Positions 9,000-17,006 of a stretch of DNA of 64,000 nucleotides are shown here, piece by piece. Made by a program: the position numbers and the translations under genes. Numbering within the stretch: the stretch's first letter is position 1; the number at the start of each line of letters is the position of its first letter. Under the pieces are notes generated by a model that was not told the DNA's origin, ran no database searches, and saw only the letters and a list, made by a program, of their open reading frames with translations. The DNA comes from CAVPKN01 sp963832835 (GTDB taxonomy: Bacteria; Chlamydiota; Chlamydiia; Chlamydiales; JAAKFR01), in assembly GCA_963832835.1 (NCBI GenBank), contig CAWHVD010000001.1, forward strand, positions 1 through 64,000, read 5' to 3'.

Positions 9000-11900
9000 T
9001 CTTTTTCTATTATTTTGCGGTAGTTTTGAAGTTCTCTTGTTAGAGCTTCTTCAAATGTTGGACTTAAAATTGAGTGATCATGCCAAGGTGCATTGGGATG
9101 AGAAGGCAATACTTTTATGGTATCGCGATTTTTCCATCTGTCTCGATAGTTAATCCAAGGGATAGGATCTCTCGAGAATGATGCTTCATAATGTCGTACA
9201 CTATGACAAATATCTCTTGAGATATAATCTGCGGGAGCAAACGCAACTACTCGGATCCGCTTTCTGATCTCATCGGGTGAATCTTGCAGTGCTAATTTGG
9301 TGAGGATAACTGCTTGGCTGTGGCACAGGTGGAGAGCAAATTGATCCGGAGATAATGCCGCTAATTTTTCTTTCCATTCATTTTTGATCATCTCAACTGG
9401 ATTGGTTCTGACCCCTCTTAAACCCCAATAAGCCTCTGCTGGATCTACAAGCGGTCCGTGGGTAGCGTTATAGAGCCCTTTTACGTTATATCCGCCACTG
9501 AGATCAGAAACGTATAGAGCGCTTCTGCTTGCTTCTCCCAGTGTATTGAACATTCCATTGGCAAAAAAGATATGGCCGTTATTAGGCAGCTCGGGTCTTT
9601 TTAGGATGCTAAGATCATAGGCGCAGCTTTTGTTCCAAAAGGGTTTTTCAAGGTTTCCTTGAAAATCGGGCCTAAACATGTCGAACATTTTGAGTCCGTA
9701 GAGATCAAAATGGGTAAGGGGGCAATTATTGACATAAGCATAGAGATTAGGACCGTTTTCAAACCCTTCTGGATCCTGAGTGATCCATCGGCCTAATTCT
9801 GGGTTGTAATATCTTCTGCCAAAAAAGATAAGGCCTGTATCTTCTATGCGCTTAGATGAAAAACGCCAGGGAGAGAGTTGATTATCTGTGAGCTCTTCTC
9901 CATAGGCAGTATAGCGGTAGCATTCTACAGGTTTTTTTGTGTTGAGGTCTATGAGGGTGATAACTGAGCCTTGATGGTCATGAAGGGGGACATAGGTTTT
10001 TCCCTTCAGTTCGTAGAGTACTGCAGCTCCTATTTCAGCACCCATCCCTTCTCCTAAAATACGGAGTTCTTGGAGGATACCGTTTTGAGCAATCACTCCT
10101 ATTTCATTGTCACCATCCCAGAGATAGCGGTCATATTTTGTTTGTTTGCCATGGATAAATACCTTTTTGGAGAGGCGGCGGTGGAAAGGGTCATATTCAT
10201 ACTCGATACGGGTGTTTTTTTCATCAATGGCGATGAGTCTATCTTGGCTGTCGTAAGTAAACTTTCTGATCCCATCTGAAAGGAGGTTGCCGTTGGCGTC
10301 AAAAAGATAGGGTGTTTGGCCATCATGGGTGATTTGGCAAAGGGTGTTGACTTCATGGTCAAGAGTATCTTTTTTGAGTCTGTTATAAAGAGAATCAAAA
10401 TGATAGGTATGCTCTTCTTCACAGATGAGCTGATCCAGGTCATCAAATTGGTAGGTGTATTTTTGTTTGCCTAAGGAGTCTTGAAACTTGTTTTGGGTGA
10501 GGTTGCCGAGCGCATCATAGCTCAATTGTGATGCATAAAAGGGAGAGGTGCACTGTTTCAGACGGCCCAAAGGATCTCTTTGTATGGTGATTTCTCCCAA
10601 ATCTTGTGGAAGAATTGTTTTGAGAAGCTGCCCTTCCAGGTTTCTTTCTGCGTAGGTATACCCGATTTCTTTACGCAGCACCTGGTGAAGAAAAACGCCA
10701 TCGTAGCTGTAGGCAATGGTGGTGGAATCCGGAAGGATTAAAAGGATTCTCCTGCTTTGGTTATCATAAGAATTAAACAGGCTTAAATCGTTTGCTAAAT
10801 CTTCTTGGAGGATGTTGTTCAGAGAGTCATACGTGCGTGTTGTTTTTTTCTGGGTAGTAGTGTCATAGATGGAAAGAACACAATCATTGAGGTCATAGGT
10901 GTAATGATAGTCATAATCACGGGAAAAGTAGCGGGCAAGCCTTCCCCAGTCATCATATTCATGATTTAAATGATCTCCATTGGGTTTGATGATGGTTTGA
11001 AGCCGGCCTTTGCTATCATAGAGATACTGTGTTTGTTTGATGCCGGCTTCTATTAAACGCTCTACGCGTCCCATGGGGCCGTAATCCCAATGGTGGATGA
11101 TCGTTTGAATGGGGACAGTACCGTTAAAAATCGTATGGGTCAGCTCTGTGCGTTGATTATTTAGATCAAAAGTGTTTTGGGATTGTTGGATGGTCTGTGC
11201 CCGGATATTTTTCTTTAGTAGCCCGGTATTTCTTCCTTTTGAGTCTTGGATTTGAAGCGTTTGGATATGGTGGGCATTGGTGGTGGTTTCTGTGAGTGTG
11301 GTTTGGTAGGAGTAGTTAAAATGGGTTGTGTGGCCTAGGGGGTCTTTGGAGGTGAGGGGTTTGCCATAGGTATTATATTCTATTTCATGAATGCCTTGGG
11401 AGTTGATTGTCTGGATGCGATTGCCTGCTTGGTCATATGCATATTTTTCGTGAAATTGGAGCGCGCCATTTTTTTCTGTTCTTTTCTCGATGATTTGTCC
11501 TAAAAAGTCATGTTTTTCTATCCAGGTAATCTCTCCTTCTTGAGTGAGCTCAAGTGCACCCAGTGAATCATATGCAAAAAAACGTTTCTTATAGTCTTTT
11601 TGTTCAGCAATTTTTCTTCCTGCAAAATCATAGGAGTAAAATGTAGTGACTCCCTTGCCATCTGTTTCTGAGAGTTTATGGAAGGGAGTATAATGTGCTG
11701 TTGTTGTTTTGAGAAGTTGGCCAGAGGAGCTATAGGTTGATGTTTTAATGGGGTGATCAAAAATGTTTAGTGTATAGAGTGTTTGGGCACCATTTTGATC
11801 GATGTTGCTGGAAATGGGTCCATGTGCAAAGTAGGTAAAATGTTCTTCTGATCCGTTTGGATAATGAATGGAAAGGGGTTGTCCCTTAAAGTTGTATGTT

Positions 11901-14152
11901 TTGTAAGTTTCGTGGCCTAAGGGATTGATTTCTTTAGTTACGTGACCCAGAACGTTATATTCCCTCTTCTCTACCCCTCTATCGGGATGAATGACAGCTA
12001 TGACCCTACCCAAAGCATCATGTTCAAAGCGGGTGATGTTTGAGCAGGCATCTATTTCAGCGGTGATTTGTCCTAGCTTATCGTATTGTTTTTCTGTAAT
12101 GAGGACAGATCCATCTGTTTGCCGGTCAGCAATACGTGTGGGACGGTTGGCTTTGTCATAGGTGATTTCTTTGTATTGATCGCATCTAGGGCCTGCAATG
12201 GAGGTGAGGTTGTGGTTATCATCATAAGCAAATGTTGTGCGGTTGCCTAAAGGATCTGTTGTGGCAATCAGCCGCTCTTTTGAATCATAATCGTTAAGAA
12301 TGCAGTAGCGATAAATGTTATTGCAATCGTAGTGCTCTTCTCGAGAGATTTTACCAGAGGGGGTATAGGTGTAGATGCTTTTTCTGAGGAGGATTTCTTG
12401 GCCTGAAGCATCGATGGTTTTTTCTTGAACGATTTCCGGTAGGCCAAAGCAAGGCAGCGTTTGCTTGGGGGTTATCTGGGTGATTTTTCTATAAGTGACA
12501 TTTTGAAGCTCGTCAGGGTCCAGACTTGAGCCGTCGTCAACGATGGTTTTAATGCAAATGGCGCAATCATCATAGGTGTGGAAGGTGCGTTGACAGATAG
12601 TGGGACCCTCGTAAATGAGGGTGGAGGTTAAAAGATTGGTACCGGGTAGATAGCTATAACAAGTGCGTTTGTCATCGCGATCGCTTTCAGAGAGCTTGAG
12701 GTTGAATCCATCATCAGAAAAGGTACGGCTGATCACGTACCACTCTTTGCCGTCCCTCACTTTTTCCATAATGGGATTTTGGTTTTTGTCGTATTGGTAT
12801 TCTGTACTCTGAAGTGGGATGCCAGAGCTGTTTTCTATGCTTTTACAGATGAGATTACCAGTCGCTGCATCCCATGTGAAGCGGTCGACGCGGTATAGGG
12901 TATTGCCTTGATAGAGCTCAATGGAGGTAATTTTTTTGTTAGTGTCATACCGGTAGTGGGTTTTGTTATTTTCGGAGTCATAAAAAATGGTGAGTTGATC
13001 TTGGTACTCACAACGGCAAATAGGGGCCATTTCTCCATTTGGGCCGACGGGTGCATATTGGGCAGAGACTTTGCCTTCGGGGTTATATTCGGTGGTCAGC
13101 GCTCTTCCGTCTGGCTTAATGAGGGTATTGAGAGTGGTGTTATGGGAGCCGTAAGAGATGGGTGGCTGACCGGGTCTTTGGGCCGATGCAAGCTTGATTG
13201 GAGATTTTCCGGTATGTTGCATGAAGGCTGAACGGCCATCGCTTCCTGTGACTTGAATGCCGGTAACTTCATCGTGTTTTGTTCTGGGGTAGTGAAAATT
13301 GATGTAGCCTAATACTTTAGACTTATCAGCATTATAAGCGGTTATGGAGGCTAGCAATTGCGGAAGGGGGAAGTTTTGTTTCTCTTCTTTCCATTGAGTG
13401 TAAGTGTAGCAAATGATGTTACCATTGGGCAGTCTTTCTTCAACAATAGGGATATGGTAAGGAGTCCAAGTGTTGGGTTGAATGGTCCAGTTTGTATCAG
13501 ATCCCCAGCCAAAGCCTCTTTTTTTCTCTGTCCAATGCACTTTTCCAGTCCAACGGTGCATCTTAGAAGAAAATGAGCGCTCTCTTCCGCTGCCATCGGT
13601 GATGGTGCCTATATACTGGAAGCGGTGTTTGTCCTTAGGGTCGCCGAATCGATAATAGTTGATCTTTGTATTGAGAGGGTGAGATTGGCCGGATACACCG
13701 GATATAGCAAAACTTTTGGGAAGCTCAAAGTCAAAGGCATAGGGAACGGTAGTGGATCGTTTTAGGGAACATACGCTTCCATCTCTATCACCGATACTAG
13801 CAAATATCTCTTGCCCTGCCCATTCAAGATTGGCGACAAAAAAGGATTCGGGATTGTAGCGCCAAGTAGCATAGCGAGGATCATAAGGCGCGCTAGAATT
13901 GTAGAACCGGCGTATAGATATAGGTTCTGAACCTGACACAAAAAGGTCTAGCTCTTCTTCGCAATACTCTCCCGTAATAGGATTAACTTTAAGGGGGATT
14001 CTATAATTGGTTGAGGTGAGAAAGTAGTTTTGGCGCTTATCGAGCACATGCTCTTTGGATGCGTCAAAATCAAAAATATCTGAATCAGCTTCGGCTCCGA
14101 AGAGCACTCCAATCCAAAGCAAGAGCGCTAAAACAGACCACCATTTCTTCAT
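8996..14152 (-). CDS. RHS/YD-repeat secreted protein with serine-hydrolase-like C-terminal domain
   Basis: A 1718-residue exported protein; signal peptide MKKWWSVLALLLWIGVLFGA. A long array of YD repeats (patterns such as YDKANRPTRI, YDALGNLTQN, YEYDPFHRRLSKK) runs to the RHS core at about residues 1425-1485: GRRYYNPELGRWITQDPEGF, then NLYAYVNNCPLTHFDLYGL. After the core the ~230-residue tail changes character: IFFANGMFN, LHLCHSQAVILTKLAL (a nucleophile-elbow-like CHSQA), VVAFAPADYI, DPIPWI and HDHSIL suggest an alpha/beta-hydrolase with Ser, Asp and His. RHS cages enclose a C-terminal toxin, so this tail may be a lipase-like toxin. It is followed by a coupled lipoprotein gene. A second RHS-family N-terminus starts at 62925. 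Confidence 0.9.
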   Translation of the reverse strand: MKKWWSVLALLLWIGVLFGAEADSDIFDFDASKEHVLDKRQNYFLTSTNYRIPLKVNPITGEYCEEELDLFVSGSEPISIRRFYNSSAPYDPRYATWRYNPESFFVANLEWAGQEIFASIGDRDGSVCSLKRSTTVPYAFDFELPKSFAISGVSGQSHPLNTKINYYRFGDPKDKHRFQYIGTITDGSGRERSFSSKMHRWTGKVHWTEKKRGFGWGSDTNWTIQPNTWTPYHIPIVEERLPNGNIICYTYTQWKEEKQNFPLPQLLASITAYNADKSKVLGYINFHYPRTKHDEVTGIQVTGSDGRSAFMQHTGKSPIKLASAQRPGQPPISYGSHNTTLNTLIKPDGRALTTEYNPEGKVSAQYAPVGPNGEMAPICRCEYQDQLTIFYDSENNKTHYRYDTNKKITSIELYQGNTLYRVDRFTWDAATGNLICKSIENSSGIPLQSTEYQYDKNQNPIMEKVRDGKEWYVISRTFSDDGFNLKLSESDRDDKRTCYSYLPGTNLLTSTLIYEGPTICQRTFHTYDDCAICIKTIVDDGSSLDPDELQNVTYRKITQITPKQTLPCFGLPEIVQEKTIDASGQEILLRKSIYTYTPSGKISREEHYDCNNIYRYCILNDYDSKERLIATTDPLGNRTTFAYDDNHNLTSIAGPRCDQYKEITYDKANRPTRIADRQTDGSVLITEKQYDKLGQITAEIDACSNITRFEHDALGRVIAVIHPDRGVEKREYNVLGHVTKEINPLGHETYKTYNFKGQPLSIHYPNGSEEHFTYFAHGPISSNIDQNGAQTLYTLNIFDHPIKTSTYSSSGQLLKTTTAHYTPFHKLSETDGKGVTTFYSYDFAGRKIAEQKDYKKRFFAYDSLGALELTQEGEITWIEKHDFLGQIIEKRTEKNGALQFHEKYAYDQAGNRIQTINSQGIHEIEYNTYGKPLTSKDPLGHTTHFNYSYQTTLTETTTNAHHIQTLQIQDSKGRNTGLLKKNIRAQTIQQSQNTFDLNNQRTELTHTIFNGTVPIQTIIHHWDYGPMGRVERLIEAGIKQTQYLYDSKGRLQTIIKPNGDHLNHEYDDWGRLARYFSRDYDYHYTYDLNDCVLSIYDTTTQKKTTRTYDSLNNILQEDLANDLSLFNSYDNQSRRILLILPDSTTIAYSYDGVFLHQVLRKEIGYTYAERNLEGQLLKTILPQDLGEITIQRDPLGRLKQCTSPFYASQLSYDALGNLTQNKFQDSLGKQKYTYQFDDLDQLICEEEHTYHFDSLYNRLKKDTLDHEVNTLCQITHDGQTPYLFDANGNLLSDGIRKFTYDSQDRLIAIDEKNTRIEYEYDPFHRRLSKKVFIHGKQTKYDRYLWDGDNEIGVIAQNGILQELRILGEGMGAEIGAAVLYELKGKTYVPLHDHQGSVITLIDLNTKKPVECYRYTAYGEELTDNQLSPWRFSSKRIEDTGLIFFGRRYYNPELGRWITQDPEGFENGPNLYAYVNNCPLTHFDLYGLKMFDMFRPDFQGNLEKPFWNKSCAYDLSILKRPELPNNGHIFFANGMFNTLGEASRSALYVSDLSGGYNVKGLYNATHGPLVDPAEAYWGLRGVRTNPVEMIKNEWKEKLAALSPDQFALHLCHSQAVILTKLALQDSPDEIRKRIRVVAFAPADYISRDICHSVRHYEASFSRDPIPWINYRDRWKNRDTIKVLPSHPNAPWHDHSILSPTFEEALTRELQNYRKIIEKE

Positions 14153-14220
14153 GTTACAATACCGAAAATGCTTGGGGTCATCTGTTTTATAAAATTTTTA
14201 CATTTACATAAAGGAAGAAA

Positions 14221-14394
14221 TTGCAAAAATTCCATTTTGGGGCCAGCCAGTCCCCTATTCCTCCAGCAATGGATACGAATACACCTCATTTTGGTTATTC
14301 ATTCGATTTGCCTGAGATTTTAAAACGGCTTTTTGTTATCAAACCATCGAGTCAAGCTCATTGTATGGAACAAGTTTGCCATCGACCGGATTGA
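14221..14394 (+). CDS. possible small ORF of 57 codons, uncertain
   Basis: An open frame starting with TTG, preceded by AAGGAAG at a plausible ribosome-binding distance, diverges from the RHS gene. An internal ATG at 14269 is an alternative. The product contains FGASQSPIPPAMDTNTPHFG and has no family I know. It overlaps the 3' end of the HEAT fragment on the other strand by 37 bases. The 205-base gap between the RHS start and 14358 also holds AT-rich sequence (TTTTATAAAATTTT) that could supply the RHS promoter. It may be a relic rather than a gene. Confidence 0.25.
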   Translation: MQKFHFGASQSPIPPAMDTNTPHFGYSFDLPEILKRLFVIKPSSQAHCMEQVCHRPD

Positions 14395-15308
14395 GGCGGT
14401 GCCTTAGGTTCTTCCTCAAGTATAAACACCCAGTTCTCGTCAACTACACTATCGCGATATTCTGCAAGCACACATGGCCTAAAGCTCAGATAACAAATTT
14501 CCTTCCCATGGTCGGAAAAACAGAGATTCTGCAGTCCTATTTTCTTTAGATTATTCCAGGCATTACCACGTGTATTTAAATCGAGCTTGGAGTTACTCAC
14601 TATGCTTAGGATCCCTTCAAGGGCCTCTGGAGGCATCGCCTGTACACGAATTAGAGTACCCGTTTGTGAATCACAGGCAATCTTTAACAATCCCTCAACA
14701 GCCTCCAAAGGTAATGTTTTCTCCGACTTTGCAATTTCACTTAAATGCTCAACGGCCCTGCTACGCACACTGTGATCAAGGGAATCTAATAACTTCATTA
14801 AAATCTCTGGGTTCTCATGACCCGATTCAATCAATTCGTCATCCATCAGATGTCGAGAAGCATCCACTTTGCCGGCTACATTTGGACGACGCTGTATTTC
14901 GATTGAACAAGATTTCCCACCTATTGTGCACAAGAACTTTTTAATTAGTTTTTGAACATTTGAAGAAGGACCCCCAAAATCTTGCAAGGAAACTCGCGCT
15001 TCCTCTGGCCATATCTGTACTCGCGATTCTGCCAATATCACTAAAAGCTGTGCCAGCTCCTCTTGTAATCGACAATTAGGAGATTGATTGCTCACCATTT
15101 TTGCCAATCGAATCAAGGCTTCGGGAGGCCAGACTTGTTGAGATTCACCAAGCTTGATTAGAACCTTGAGCGTTTCTGTTTGCACGGCATGAAGAGTAGG
15201 ATTATCCAGCATATCTACCAGATTCAAAATATACTGTGAGGGCACCTGTTCTGGTGTAAGCCACGCTTGTAAAGCTAACATTTCCTTGTGCTTCTCCGGC
15301 TTCTTCAT
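14358..15308 (-). pseudogene. C-terminal HEAT-repeat fragment of a split NLR-like gene
   Basis: A 316-residue frame of HEAT-like repeats that matches the C-terminal part of the intact NLR at 3666-8135: compare KHKEMLALQAWLTPEQVPSQ with KQRDVLVLLIYLAQEKLPPK, and the final KEICYLSFRPCVLAE with KEVCYLTHRAWVVSE. It lacks the N-domain, TIR-like and NACHT parts. The open frame continues upstream of the ATG to the end of an IS200/IS605 element at 15315. On the far side of that element lies the N-terminal part of an NLR gene in the same orientation (17007-19127). The two pieces are best read as one broken gene that also lost its middle (about 330 residues by comparison with the intact paralogue). Confidence 0.8.
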
Positions 15309-15322
15309 GAGATCTTGAACCT

Positions 15323-15342
15323 CTCTCGCCTAAAGGCGAGAG
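15323..15342 (-). repeat. right-end hairpin of the IS200/IS605 element
   Basis: CTCTCGCC-TAAA-GGCGAGAG is a perfect 8-bp stem with a 4-base loop overlapping the last codons of tnpB. In this family the subterminal hairpin is recognised by TnpA, and the tnpB 3' end with the element end also forms the guide (omega) RNA scaffold. The would-be guide would be the flanking bases just beyond 15315. Confidence 0.85.
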
Positions 15343-16517
15343 ATTCCTGCTTCAACGCTCCCTCCAATGAGGGCAGCTCCACAGGCTTTTAAGACCGACA
15401 TTCCAGCGGCCTTTAGAACAATGGCACTATTGTAGTCGCGGTCGCTCTTTAATCCACAACTTAAGCAATGGTACTCCCGAACAGACAACGGCATCTCTTG
15501 TTGAGATCCACAAGATGCACAGATTTGACTGCTCGGAAAATACTTGCCTGCCTCTACTAGGCGCTTACCCCATTCTACCGCCTTGTATCTGAGGCAGTGC
15601 AGAAAGGAGCCCCACCCTGCATCTGAAATGGAGCGAGAAAGTCCACGCGTCCCCTCCCTCAGTAGGCTAGAGATATCTAAACTCTCAATGCAGAAGATGT
15701 CGTGGGTTTTGATCATCTCCGTTGAGAGCTGCTGCACAAAATTATTTCTTAGGTTCTTGATACGTGCGTGTAACTTCGAAAGCTTGAGTCTTGCTTTAAG
15801 ACTATTTTTGCTTCTTTTTTCTTTCTTTGAAAGCTGTCGTGATAGGTAACGGAGATGATCTAGCCTTATTTTCAGAAATCTCGGGTTTTCGATCTTATTC
15901 TGAATGTTTTCTTGGCTTACGGCTGTTGTTGCAAAATGGGTTAAGCCTACATCGATGCCAATTGCATGCTCCTCATTAACTGGGGCCACCTTGGGTGATA
16001 CTTTTTCCCATTCACACGAGAAACAGACAAACCAATCTTCTCCTTCTTGTACAATGGTAGTTTCGTTGATTGTTCCATGAATCTCTCTTGATTTACGAAA
16101 TTTCACCCAACCTATCTTGGGTAAAAAAACCTTGGATCCTTCTATTTTAACACCCTGAGGAAATCGGAAACTTTCAGCTATACCTTTTTTCTTAAATCGG
16201 GGATGACCCGGTTTTTCTCCTCGTTTAACTCTTCGAAAAAAATTCTGAAAAGCTCTGTCGAGATCTTTGAGTCCTTGCTGGAGAACTTGGCTGTGAATCT
16301 CCTTCAACCAAGAGGTTTCGGCAGCCTCTTTCAGCAAGGTTAGTTCTTTATTCTGATCAAAATATGAGGGGCTTTTTCCCGTGCCTTCAAAAGCCTTTTG
16401 CCTTTGATCTAATCCTCGGTTGAATATGAATCGTCTGGCTCCGGCAAATCTGAGACAGTCTGTCTTCTGGAGTTCTGTCGGTTTTAGCTTGAATTTGAAA
16501 GCTCTTTTGACGATCAT
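15330..16517 (-). CDS. tnpB: TnpB RNA-guided endonuclease of IS200/IS605 element
   Basis: A 395-residue TnpB/OrfB, full length for the family. The RuvC residues are visible: GIDVGLTHFA (Asp), FCIESLDISSLL (Glu) and DRDYNSAI (Asp). A zinc ribbon has ICASCGSQQ and HCLSCGLKS. The N-terminal region has the usual KFKLKPTELQ start and a basic GHPRFKKKG stretch. TnpB cleaves DNA matching a guide RNA from the element's own right end next to a TTAC-like motif, which favours retention of the transposon (family knowledge). All catalytic residues are present. The start is 29 bases from the divergent tnpA start. Confidence 0.95.
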   Translation of the reverse strand: MIVKRAFKFKLKPTELQKTDCLRFAGARRFIFNRGLDQRQKAFEGTGKSPSYFDQNKELTLLKEAAETSWLKEIHSQVLQQGLKDLDRAFQNFFRRVKRGEKPGHPRFKKKGIAESFRFPQGVKIEGSKVFLPKIGWVKFRKSREIHGTINETTIVQEGEDWFVCFSCEWEKVSPKVAPVNEEHAIGIDVGLTHFATTAVSQENIQNKIENPRFLKIRLDHLRYLSRQLSKKEKRSKNSLKARLKLSKLHARIKNLRNNFVQQLSTEMIKTHDIFCIESLDISSLLREGTRGLSRSISDAGWGSFLHCLRYKAVEWGKRLVEAGKYFPSSQICASCGSQQEMPLSVREYHCLSCGLKSDRDYNSAIVLKAAGMSVLKACGAALIGGSVEAGISRL

Positions 16518-16546
16518 AGTTGGAATTTTATATTTGGCCTATCTTG

Positions 16547-16957
16547 ATGTCAACAGATTTGAGAAGAGGAAGAACCTGTGTTTTTGTCCTTCATGTTCAT
16601 TTGGTCTTCGTCACAAAATATCGCAGACATGTGTTTACCAAAGCCATTCTCTCGGATTTACGGGAAATTTTTCAAAGTGTATGCAAGGACTTTGGAGCGG
16701 TTTTAGTGGAATTTGATGGAGAGAAAGATCATGTCCATTTATTGGTCAATTATCCTCCGAAAATCTCTGTTACAAGGCTTGTCAACTCCTTGAAAGGAGT
16801 CTCTTCAAGAATGATTAGGAAAAAAAAATACCCTATGATTAGAAAGTGTCTCTGGGGGAATGCTCTCTGGTCGCCAAGTTATTTTGCTAGCTCTTGTGGT
16901 GGTGCCCCTATTTCCATCATTAATCAGTATATTGAACAGCAAAACACTCCGCTCTAA
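16547..16957 (+). CDS. tnpA: IS200/IS605 TnpA Y1 HUH transposase
   Basis: A 136-residue transposase. HVHLLV carries the HUH metal-binding motif (about residue 65) and INQYIEQQ the catalytic tyrosine near the C-terminus; VFLHVHLVFVTKYR-like sequence near the N-terminus is typical of the family. The ATG at 16547 (MSTDLRRGRT) is preferred over one at 16520, which would add nine atypical residues. TnpA excises and inserts the element as single-stranded DNA using the end hairpins. Complete and probably functional. Confidence 0.92.
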   Translation: MSTDLRRGRTCVFVLHVHLVFVTKYRRHVFTKAILSDLREIFQSVCKDFGAVLVEFDGEKDHVHLLVNYPPKISVTRLVNSLKGVSSRMIRKKKYPMIRKCLWGNALWSPSYFASSCGGAPISIINQYIEQQNTPL

Positions 16958-16972
16958 CGCGCCGCCTTACAT

Positions 16973-16992
16973 CCCGGCCATGAATGGCCGGG
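16973..16992 (+). repeat. left-end hairpin of the IS200/IS605 element
   Basis: CCCGGCCAT-GA-ATGGCCGGG is a perfect 9-bp stem just after the tnpA stop, followed by TTTTT, so it may also terminate tnpA transcription. It lies about 17 bases inside the proposed left cleavage site (TTAC, 17010-17013). Confidence 0.85.
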
Positions 16993-17006
16993 TTTTTCGG
17001 CGGCAA

